Of a stretch of 64,000 bases of DNA, positions 33,401 through 43,300 are shown piece by piece. The DNA lies in NCBI GenBank assembly GCA_025526995.1, contig JAHLKG010000015.1, forward strand, positions 310,001 through 374,000, given 5' to 3'. The position numbers and the translations under genes were made by a program. The notes beneath the pieces were generated by a model that did no database searches, was not told the DNA's origin, and saw only the letters and a program-made list of their open reading frames with translations. The number at the start of each line of letters is the position of its first letter. Position 1 is the first letter of the stretch. The stretch is from Powellomyces hirtus (taxonomy: Eukaryota; Chytridiomycota; Chytridiomycetes; Spizellomycetales; Powellomycetaceae).

Positions 33401-34256
33401 AGGAAATATCATGGTACTCTTGATGCGGGACACTTTCGCGAATGTCATACTAGGTCAGGTATTAATCACTTCCGCTCGGACGCTTTGAATTCCTAGATGT
33501 TCCAATTTCAAGTCGATCGGTTGCCATATTTGTCGCCCGAGGTTCGTACAAGCATGTACCATTTACCTTGTGAATTCACACTAAGATTGGACGTTTGACA
33601 ATCTTTGCAATTCGCAGGCTAAAGCAAGAATCGGACAAGAGGTGCTCCATATGTACCAGCTGGATGTGAGTGAAACCTCATTATGTTGGCGCTGGCTGCA
33701 TTCTTGTTTGCAGAACGTCAGATTGTGGCCCGGTACTTCTGAGATCAATCTACTTAGCGCCACGTATCTGCAGTATAACATCACACAGGAAAGCGACCTG
33801 CTTTGGTTTGTCCGAGCCGCTATCAGTCCTTCCGGCCGGTATCTCGCCGTCGGTCACAAAGGTGGACAAGTCATTATCTGGGTAAGTAGTAAACAATGCT
33901 TTGGGGAACCAAAGCAGATCGGTCGGGAATGCATGTGAGTCTCATAGTCTCACCATCTTTCGTATCTGTTTTCTGCGTGCAACCCAGGACATTCCAAACT
34001 TGATCGCCTTGGGCACCAAAAAGCGTTCAACCACTTCCAAAGGACCTCGCCAAAAGGCATGGAGAGTACTCACGACATTGGGCAAGGCTCAAATTCGCGC
34101 CTTGTCTTTCAGTAATGATGAAAAGTATGTACAGTCCCGGAGTAATCAGCTTGATCATCTGGGACACCCGGTACTCACATCTCGGCATATTACAGAACAC
34201 TCATTGCGATCGCCGACACCGCCACCATATATCGATGCACATTGGAATTGGAATAG
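30447..34256 (+). CDS. EED/ESC-like Polycomb WD40 protein with AT-hook-bearing N-terminus
   Basis: Homologue of EED, the WD40 subunit of Polycomb repressive complex 2 that binds H3K27me3 and activates the methyltransferase. Exon 1 (30447 to about 31742) encodes a disordered Ser/Asp/Arg-rich region. Exon 2 joins in phase 1 and contains RRGKKGRPRKILTGRPGRP, two AT-hook-like GRP cores, and ends EEKS in phase 0. The next exon continues IMRRSIYLGAYKAGVKKRKV (basic, NLS-like) into the propeller: GCGQLSIWDV, DLFCCDWLYDV, ACGGADGMLTV, VYDIQVHPTQSLIFATASAD, ARLWNAKTGHLIAIF, GEEDGTVRVW, HNYVDWVRWWGDFAFAK (the family-specific block; human IHRNYVDCVRWLGD), LLWFVRAAISPSGRYLAVGH and finally TLIAIADTATIYRCTLELE. 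About ten exons and 1,000 residues, twice the length of animal EED. Splice phases support one continuous gene. Confidence 0.85.
30618..30755 (+). repeat. 69-bp tandem duplication inside the coding sequence
   Basis: The segment TGTCCTCCGATGACGATTGT and onward to CCTGCTGCGG occurs twice in a row with a period of 69 bp and only about four differences. It adds 23 residues in frame (SSDDDCAIVS[TA]QMSNS repeated) to the N-terminal acidic region of the EED-like protein. The near identity implies a recent event. Confidence 0.8.
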
Positions 34257-34558
34257 CTCCGAACATTGGATTCTTGCGCCACTACGGGCATTTTCCCCCG
34301 CGTTTCTCAACGTTGGGGTTCCACTCTTCCCCGGTCGTCTTCGCGTAATTCACACCGAAATACAGCGTGGACTGGAATGTAAACAATTCAGCTGTTGTCC
34401 CATCTTTGTACATATTCAATTAAAGTTCTGTGGTATTCAGGTAGTTGATGGAACAGGTCGATGATTGTGCTTTTTTGTATAGATCAATTATACCCATGAC
34501 AGAAAACGCTATATCCGTTTACAAACGAATAACATCTGCGCAGATCTCCTCTCCTCGG
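34257..34558. other. convergent 3' intergenic region
   Basis: Spacer between the stops of the EED-like gene (+) and the HAD-like gene (-). A/T-rich in parts; contains the 3' ends of both transcripts. Nothing else seen. Confidence 0.4.
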
Positions 34559-36411
34559 TTATCGATCTTTCTGAGCGTCATCCAATGGTCGGTTCGGATA
34601 CGGCGATGGCCGCCGTTTGTGCTTTATATGTGTCGGATGGTGATCATTGGATTGATATTGCTGTTCGGGTTTGCGATAGGCTGCGCTACCCACAGTGTAC
34701 TGGCCCTGTTCGGGAGCCGTCCACTGTGCATATCCTGCGTAGTGGTTCACGTACGGATTGGGATATGTCGCGGAAAGCAGCTGAGTGTTTGTAGCACCTC
34801 CCTGGCAGCTGTTGTCTGGATAAGGAGTTTGGTGCGGGTACGCCGGGTATGCGTAAGCACCGCCGCTTGCGGGTTGATATTCTGCTGGATACGTCTGCTG
34901 AGGGCTTCCACTGGGGTAGTAACCTTGATAAGGACGGTTATCGCTGTAATAGGTTTGATTGGCGTACGCGGGACCGCTCGAATAGCTGTTCCAGTCACTA
35001 TGCCCGGCATGAGCGCTGTGCGGATAGTAATCCGGTTGCGAGTTTCCTGCTGATATCCAGGGAGCACTATGCTTCGCCTCGGTCCACGGTAGATGTGCGT
35101 CCTCCCCGTCCCTTTGACAATCGTCCTCGTCGTTGAATCGGATGTGTTTTCTAGATGTGACATTCGTGCATGAATAGTCTGTGCGGTCGCCGGGGCTGTC
35201 GTGTGAACTTGGTCGAGTAGTGGTATGATACCCCCGTTTTGTGTCTTTAGCTGTTTTTTGCCGCCGTCCTTTGCTTCCGGATTTACCTGCACTGTAAGGA
35301 TCTGACTGAAGATTGATGTCTTCTGCACTGCCTGTCTTAGATATTCTAACCAGCGCTCGGTAATGGTCGTTCGCTATTCGGCCTTCACCTAACACCAAGC
35401 TATTTTGGCGCTCAAATCGCCGTCTTCTTTCCGCTCTCCTCTGCAACCTTTCCTCCAGCGTGGCAGCGTCGGGCGCGGGAGGCGGGAGGAGTGGCCGTGT
35501 TTTGGGTATTGAGCTAAGTGGTTTTCCATCAAATTCATCAGATATGACGAAGTTGGCAGTTGGCTCAGTTGCTGTGTTATCTGGGCCAATGTGGAAGGCC
35601 GGATGGGTTTTCATGTAGTCGCGGACGTCTTCGGGATTCGCCTCTCGGAGCTCCCGCAGATACTTGATCATACTTAGCAATGACGTATCGTTTTGGCAGT
35701 CAAAAGTCTTGTCTAGCAACGTAAACGTGGGCAGGTGGAGACCGTTGTCTGGTGTAAACTGCGCTTTGTCAACAGTGTCATCGAGCAAAATCGTGTTTTT
35801 CTGTAGCGAGCAGGGTTCAGTTATCACAAACAAGCCCTTCCACAGCATTCATTACAATTCTTATACCTCTGTCCAATGGCCGTACGCATTGACACTTTGA
35901 TCTTGCCATATAGTCCGCAAATCCTTGCGTGCAATGTAATTCATGTTACGGCCCTCGATCGCACTGCAGTGTGATCTGTTCCATCCAAAAGCCAAGCGGT
36001 GCGCGTTTTTTCCAAAAGTGTTCCGGAACATGAATTCGGCATTTTTCTCAACAGCAGACGTCCAACCGGCCACGGCAAAGTTGTTGAAAATCTCATCCAA
36101 AAAGACATCTAGATACGGACGTCTTTCCACAACAGAGCAACAGATTTGAGTTACAGTTTAAGAAATTGAAAACGTAAAAATGGCGTCGTTGTCGCTTACA
36201 GGTAACAGCTGTGGGAAGAGCTGGTGAGTTTGCAGGTCTCAAAAACCAATCAGGCGGAACTTTACACACACCTTGCTTTGGGAATATGAAAATCAGCTTG
36301 CGCTGGGCACTTTGGATTCTCCCGTGCCTGTTTTCTCTCTCGAGAGTCCTTCAGACGCTCCAAAAGGGTTCCGTTGAGGTCTAACACTAAGAGTATTGGC
36401 CGTTCCTTCAT
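34559..36411 (-). CDS. FCP1/NIF-like HAD protein with variant catalytic motif
   Basis: Predicted member of the FCP1-like (NLI-interacting factor) group of HAD phosphatases. The ATG at 36411 opens MKERPILLVLDLNGTLLERL, containing motif I as DLNGT rather than the usual DxDxT. The next exons read RRPYLDVFLDEIFNNFAVAG followed by WTSAVEKNAEFMF (motif II, Ser/Thr in WTSA), then, over an intron, KNTILLDDTVDKAQ (motif IV with two Asp). A C-terminal tail of about 280 residues is disordered: first Arg-rich (ERLQRRAERRRRFERQNS), then Tyr/Pro/Gly-rich (YPSGSPQQTYPAEYQP). An exon between 36275 and 36125 is uncertain and may be a microexon (around 36205-36213). The frame is open upstream to 36612, so a longer N-terminus is possible. 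Similar DLNGT proteins occur, as I recall, in other fungi. Confidence 0.75.
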
Positions 36412-36732
36412 TCTCTTTCTGGGGACCAGGTGCAAGAGAATGACTCTCCGCACAAAGGTGAGAGTGAGGTCCCAGAGCGCCAGAGTCGCAGTGTATGGGG
36501 CCGATAGAAGGTGCTCAGAGCCTTTCGCGGTGATAAACAAATGGGCAAACAAATTTGGGGAACATGGGAAAAAAAAAGGAAGAGGGGAAGAGCGACGACG
36601 GGGTGCCTGCATTCAGCATCAATGTGTGGCTTGTCGCTGACTGTCGCTGTCACTTTTGACCGCAACACACCAGGATTCTTCCCTCCGCCAGCGTGACATT
36701 AACTATAGGAACGTTAGCAGCAGAGCTATAAA
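36412..36732. promoter_or_regulatory. bidirectional promoter, HAD-like / SRP72
   Basis: About 320 bp between divergent ATGs, purine-rich at 36560-36605 (GGGAAAAAAAAAGGAAGAGG type). The SRP72 ATG is preceded directly by GCTATAAA, too close to be its TATA box. Confidence 0.4.
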
Positions 36733-39508
36733 ATGGCTGCCCCTGCATCCGAACTCTTTGCGGAGCTGCGACAAGCCTATGAGGCTGAGAATTACCTTCG
36801 GACGATCGAAGTGTCCGACAAAAGTATGGTTTGCTTTTTATGCGGTTGGCTTGCGCGCCGTTCTCCTCGTTGCTTGCCACTGTGCGTCTCTGACCATCAA
36901 CAGTCTTGAAGCGATCCAAAAACGACCCGGATGCTCTTCATGCAAAGGTGCACTTGGCTTGCGTTGATTTTGATCAATTGGACGTGGTGCTGACCTCGCT
37001 GCCATACGGTAGATCGTGGCCCTTATTCGAACGGAACAGTACACAACCGCCATTTCTACTCTAAATGCAGTCCCCGAGAGCATTCGCGATGAATTTGTAT
37101 TCGAACATGCCTACTGTCTGTACAGGACCAATAAATTGGATCATTGCTTGGTTCTTATTCGCGAACGACGCGACGATGCCGTGAAGCTCATGGGCAATGA
37201 CGCTGCCCGCAGTATGCTGCAGTTGGAGGCTCAAGTGGTTTGTTGATGAAAACTTCGTGCGACATGATCATTTGAGACGACCGACGCTCATTGAACTTTT
37301 ATCAATTAGCTGTATCGAAAGGAGAACTTTGCCGAATGCTTCGAAATCTATCAGGAATTGAAGCAAGGCGCGGGCGAGGTGAACATCAGATGAAAATGAT
37401 GGTTTGCGGCAATTGGAGACTGATTTCTTTAAAGGAAGAGCTGAGGGAACTGCATGCCAACATTCTTGCCGTCGAAGCTGCTGCTGCCACTGTCCAGACT
37501 GTTCTCCCTGATCAGGTTCGTTCGCAGAGCTTGTCAGACAATGCGAGCAAAACCTGACCGAGTAAGTTGCAGATGGAAACCGAACAGCCGATTGATTCAT
37601 ACGAAATTATGTACAACACCGCCTGCTTACATCTGGCAAAGGGAGAGCTAGAGCGCGCTGCTCAGCTGCTGAAAGCCGCGACACGTACGTGAACCGTCAG
37701 GATCGGGAAACGTTATGGTGTTTAACTGAAAGTTTGGCTTCAGGGTCGTGCAGGGAAGCTCTTGAGGAAGACAATTACACTGAAGAAGAAATTGAACACG
37801 AACTTGGAATTGTCTCGCTCCAGCTGGCTTACGTCTATCAAATTCAAGGCAAGGTGGATGAAGCTGAGAAGCTCTATCGGGCAGCTTTGAACATCAAGTG
37901 AGCAGAACATATAGCTGGAGAAAAGAATTTGGCTGTGATCTTACAATTGTCCGCAGGGCAAATGACTCCGCCATCACTGCGGTCGCTTCGAACAACCTTC
38001 TCGCAATAAGAGGGAATCACGATCTTTTGGAATCAGCAAAGCTTTTCCGTTCAACTACCGCTTCTGGTGTTGAGTACAAGCTAAATAGCGTGCAGAAGAG
38101 AATTCTTGCGATCAACGGCGCGTTGTTAGCGTTACACTCCAAGAAGGTATCGCCCCGGATAGAGTGGAAGTGCTCGGCGCTCAATGAATTTCTCATCTTG
38201 TGCCGCCCTTACGTCACAGATTGGTGATGCCCGCCAAAAAGGAAAGCAGCTGGCAGAAAAATTCCCCGAAGACGCGACTATCTTATTGATTCTGGCAAGC
38301 ACAACCTTGCTCTCGGAAGAGTCTCCAACTGCAGCTTTGAAGGAGCTTCAGGTTTGCTGATTTGTTACATCCAAACTCTGTCTGTGTTGTGGCCTTAATT
38401 CCCTTCCCTTCATCGATAGCTATACATCCAAAAGCTTCCACACTCGCTGGAGATCCATTTGGCAGCCGCGCAATTGCAAATCGCTCAGCAAAACTATGAA
38501 GGCGCCTTCACAACCCTGCGCTCATATCTGGACTCTGCTTCTGCCGACGCCAAGTACGAACCAGGACTTGTCTCGCTGTTGGTCTGGCTGCATGGTCAGA
38601 TGGATGAGGTTGACGTAGCCGTATCGCTGTTGCAAGATGCCACCAAGCATTGGCAGAACAATGCCAAATCAAAGGTCAGCCTTTTCGCGCTCTTTCGCAT
38701 GAGGTCCTTCACCTGAGCTATGCTTACAGTCCCAACCTTTCATGCGATAGCATGATGCATCCAGTCTCAAGCACCTGGCATCCTTCAAGTTGCGATCTCA
38801 CCAGGCCAGAGAAGCTGCTCAAGATTATGAACAGCTTGTCAAAGCCAACCCCTCCGATGTAGAAGCGGTCGCCGGGCTCATTATCGCGTACTCGGAATAT
38901 GATCCCACCCTGGCAGAGCAATACCAGGCATATCTCCCTGCCGAGGTTCTCACCACACCTTCTGGCTACGACGCGGAATTACTAGAAAGTACAAGACTTG
39001 AAGCCATTCGCAAAAGCTCCCGGGAAGAGACGGAAAAGTCGAAGACCAGGAAGCGAAAACGAAAGCAGATCCCTCCCAAGAACTACAACCCGGACGTAGC
39101 ACCGGATCCAGAGCGATGGCTGCCCAAGCGTGATCGTTCCACATTTGCCAAGAAAGGCAAAGGCAAGAAGGATATTGGCAGAGGTCCGCAGGGTATGGCC
39201 CTTGCTGGCGGAGGCATCGGTTAGTCGTCCCTATCTCCCTACAGTCTCACATGTGATTTACGACTAACATACGTTGTATAGGTGGTACCGGTAGTGCCAA
39301 CATCAGTGGCAGTGTTCGAAGGTAAGAAAACCAACCTGAGGTCTACATGTTCGAATGACCATTGCTGAATGCCTGTCCGCTCAACAGTTCGGTCACTGTC
39401 AAAGAAGCACCAAGCCCGCCAGCGGACGTGCAGCCAGCTGCAACTGGGTCATCAGGATCGTCTTCATCGTTGTCCAACAAGAAGAAGAAGAAGAAGGGAA
39501 AGAAATGA
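36733..39508 (+). CDS. SRP72: signal recognition particle subunit SRP72
   Basis: Protein subunit of the eukaryotic signal recognition particle; binds the SRP RNA with SRP68 and is needed for translocation of secretory proteins. Start MAAPASELFAELRQAYEAEN at 36733. About ten exons encode a TPR solenoid: YRTNKLDHCLVLIRERRDD, ENFAECFEIYQELKQG, MYNTACLHLAKGELERAAQL, LQLAYVYQIQGKVDEAEKLY and so on. The C-terminal RNA-binding region has the diagnostic basic block KTRKRKRKQIPPKNYNPDVA followed by PDPERWLPKRDRSTF, then a Gly-rich and finally a Lys-rich tail (SNKKKKKKGKK) ending at TGA 39506-39508. Length near 640 residues is normal. The family assignment rests on the PDPERWLP block and the repeat pattern. 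Confidence 0.95.
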
Positions 39509-39646
39509 TCTATATTTACAAACGAACAATCATTACATGGCTACACTGCGACACACATTCCAAAACACAGCGTTGCTCGCTCTATTTACATTCCGGACCA
39601 ATTATCGGAGAAGCCCGGAGGGACATTGTTCTGCTAGCACCTGCTC

Positions 39647-40138
39647 CTACACATTGTGGGTTGCATTATTGACTACTCCTCCAACCGCACCCACTGCAAA
39701 GCCCAGCCGGTAAGCCTGCTCCGCCTGGGCCTTCTTCTCGGGATCCTCCTCGGGTTCTCCGATTGTTCTTTCTTCTTTACAGACTAGGCAACGCTGCTCT
39801 CTCATGCGAAGACAACACAATATACCAATTCTACAAAAAATCGAATCATATGAGCTACAGCCGTGGCTGCTCCACCAAGCCCCTCCGCACAAGGAATCCA
39901 GACTTACGGGAAAAAAAATGCAGCCAGACAGTACGCTGTGGAAAGAGGCAGACGAATTCTTTTGTTAGCTGGCAGCATAGATCCCGGCCTGCCAAGAATG
40001 GGCATTCTTACCAGAGGTTGGGTAGTAGGGTTTTGACCACTGGTGAACTTGGCAGGTCGTCAGAGACTCTGTGCTGCTGCCTTCAGCGACTACTGCATGC
40101 TCGTATGCGGGTGGTGGACCCGAAGGATTGGAAGACAT
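39647..40138 (-). CDS. BRI3-like (LITAF-related) small membrane protein
   Basis: Three exons joined by short introns give a protein of about 120 residues. The start at 40138 reads MSSNPSGPPPAYEHAVVAEG, with a PPPAY motif of the kind that recruits NEDD4/Rsp5 ubiquitin ligases. The middle, CQVHQW then YYPTSAYCLAAFFFPIGILC, is followed by CLRMREQRCLVC. This cysteine pair - hydrophobic hairpin - cysteine pair layout is that of brain protein I3 and LITAF-type endolysosomal proteins. The tail is helical and ends VNNATHNV at 39647. I infer an endosomal or vacuolar membrane role. It escapes simple ORF search because no single exon is long. It faces APC1 head to head, 189 bp apart. Confidence 0.65.
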
Positions 40139-40327
40139 AAAAAGATGTGAAGAGGTTTAACGTGCTTTTTGGAATTGAAGTCAAATGCCTGGACGGTTTG
40201 ACGATACGGCTGTAAGTGCTCCCCGTCGCGGAGTTCATGTTAGACGAGCTACGTAATCGTTTTGAAGCCGCTGATTTACCACAGCAGTCGTGGGACGCGT
40301 AGTACTTCCTGTTCTTGGGCCTGCGAA
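40139..40327. promoter_or_regulatory. bidirectional promoter, BRI3-like / APC1
   Basis: Only 189 bp separate the divergent ATGs, so both promoters overlap. No TATA box is evident. Confidence 0.5.
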
Positions 40328-43300
40328 ATGGAGGTGCAGATAATCGGCATCCACACACCAAGCGCACTCATAGCAGCACAGCGACACCCCTTTGCACTAG
40401 CAGACGACCATGAGGGCTCAGTAGACGAAGCAGTCCGGTCGACCGCGACCACTTCTATCTCCGCTGTCAAGTGCGGAGAGACGAAGTATGAACAGGAAGT
40501 TGGTATCGTGGGACAGACGGTATTTTCGAGTCGGGCGGGCTTGACATCTACCAGCTACACATCAGTCGGGAGCGAAGGCGGCAGACTACCAGCTGGGATT
40601 AGTCAAGCATTCCACGCGAATTTCCGTGTGGACGATGATGCGAAAACACCAAAGCGAACAGGGAACGGTCCTTCAACTCAGCGTCGGGCGTTGGCCGTGT
40701 TCCATCCGAGTTTTATCACGCTCCACTTTGATTCCGGGGTCTCGCAGGACGTGCCAATACCGTATCATATCGAGCGAGCATGGCCTCTTTCCCGGGGAAT
40801 CTTGGTTCAGCGCCGACGAGAACATGGGGAGGCTGACGACACACCAATATTGTACAGTCTGACGCATCCACTGGACAATTTTCGACCAGTAGAAATAAAT
40901 ATTAACAAAGTATTGAGAGCCAAATTGGTGGCTATGAGGAAGGCACAAACCCATACTGCGAGCTCTGGCAAATATGGCGGTCTTTTGGATGACATTCTGA
41001 TGGTGTCAGAGAAAACCGAAGAAGATCCATGGATTGTGACCTATGACCGCGATATACGGTCACACGCTATCTGGCTTTACAATTTCCAGCCAAAACAAGC
41101 GAGCGACCCGGCCGCACAGCTTAGTGAGATCATCATAAATCCTGCGGCTTATGCAAAGACGGCTCTCAAACCTGAAATCTGTTTGCAAATGGTGTGGTAC
41201 GATCCAGGGGTAGAAGACAAGTAAGCAAAAGGCATCAGTAGTACATGGAACTGTTTTTCAACAAGATGGCATTTGAGTAACTAATGTCACGTAGGTGGGT
41301 AGAGGGTGGTCGCGCTAAGGACGTCTTTATGGCCCAAGACTATTTCGGATGTCCGAGAATGTACTTTTTGGCCCCTAGCAGCTCGATCAATCCTAATCAA
41401 AAACAGCCGCCTTCTGCCGATAGACCTCCCCGTGACCGGCCAACAGGACTGGCAGGGTCCTTGTATAAACTGACGGTTTTGACAATAGATTTGTCCCAGT
41501 TATCCGCGCGTGGAAGTGCGAAATGTCTAATTCGCTTCGCAGACGATGTGCTTGGGGCGGTACCATTGAAAGCAACACGAGCAAAGGCTCGCGACGTGTT
41601 GATGTTGCACAAGGACAATACCATGAAACTGTGGACAGGTTACGAACGATGCATTCCTTGCGAGCTTCCTGCTGAGATTATACATCTCATTCCCCCCGTC
41701 AAGCGACAACGAAGCGAAGATGGAACAGAGGACGTGACTCTTAAAGGATCGACTAGCGGAGGCTCATCCCCGTCGCCGCCATTTCTGACAGGATCGCGCA
41801 TTACTGGTCTGAGTCAAGCCGCCGATGATTGTGTCAATCTCTTGTTCTCCACTGGAGAAAATGTTCGAGTCTCATTGAATTTTCGACCAAAGTCTACACT
41901 TGTCGCCAGATGCTTGGAAGCGATGTACTATGCAGCAGATCCGGCGCTCTTTGGAGCGTTCCAGTTATGTTTCCTCAAATTGCACTACGGGCCGAAGAAG
42001 AAATGGAAAATTGAAAGCACACAGCATGAGTGGACAGACTTCGTTACCGCCTTGCTTTCATTTTGTCAAGAAGACGCGGTCTCACGCCGAGTAAAAGGTG
42101 CTCCAAGCGATACGGTGCCCGATCAATACATGGCCTGGCTGAAACAACGAACGCAAGGCAGGCGAAAAGTTGGACGAGTGCATTTTCAGGATGTTTCCTT
42201 GTCCTCTGCCTTTATCAAGGCAAGACCATTGGCCTACCAAGAACAACATGTTGAACAGTCCCGTGGTTGGATTCTCAGAGTCATCCTTTTGTTTCATGTG
42301 GTATACGAGGATCTCAAACTCGACACTCTCATGGCACGCTGCCTACCGTTACTGGGAGATCTTCTCTTTCACCTTGCTCGCATGTTGAGATGGGAGGAGT
42401 ATGTACAACACTACCGCATTGATGGGTTCACAAAGGTTGCTACGCTGACAAACGACGGTAAATCTGGGAACACGCGATGGATTCTTTACTGTGCTTGACT
42501 GATCTGTGTCTGCTACCATCCAGTGGTCAATCGGGAATACCCCGTCGAATGTGAAGTCCCTCCAGTTGACATCTATTCGTGGGTGCTCAACAAGCTGAAG
42601 GGATCAGAACAGTCTGCCACTGCCCTGCAGCCTGTCTTGGATGTCGTATCTACGTTGTTTGAAAGCGATGGTTCATTGGCTAAAAAGCTCTGTCGAGACA
42701 GGGACGAAGAGTGCTCATCAGATGAAATGCTTCAGTCAGAGAACGAAGAAGAACGATCAACAGATGAAATGATTCAGCCAGACAGCGATTCCGAACCAGG
42801 ACGCTGGCAGCGGACTCCTGACGCCTGCCCCGATCCTAGAGACTTCCTCTACAAAACCTCTATACATCGAATATGTGGCTATTATCTCACACTTGTGGAG
42901 AAAGGCGCACGTGCTGTTGTCGCCACAATGGTCAATGGCGGATTCGGAAAGGGCGACCTGGAGACTATGCCTCTGGGCTTATCGCTCCCATTAAAGCAAG
43001 CGGTAGAGAACTGTCGAACAAATCCTCCAGGGAATTGGTCGGAGAAAGCGTATACTTTTATCGGGCGAGAAGATCTGGCGCAGCAGTTTGAATTGCGGCA
43101 GCCTCCCCACATTTCTCAATCGGCCCTGGTCACCCAAAGTTCGAATCCACCTGTATCCGCTGAAAGCGGCAAAGTTACGGACGGGACGGAGTCTGTTGTC
43201 ACGGATATATGCACCCTTCGATTTTGTCATGACCGCCGCGTTGATGATGTTCGAAGAATGGTGCAGGCGGCAAGACCCACTGTGGCCAAGGTAGAGGTGG

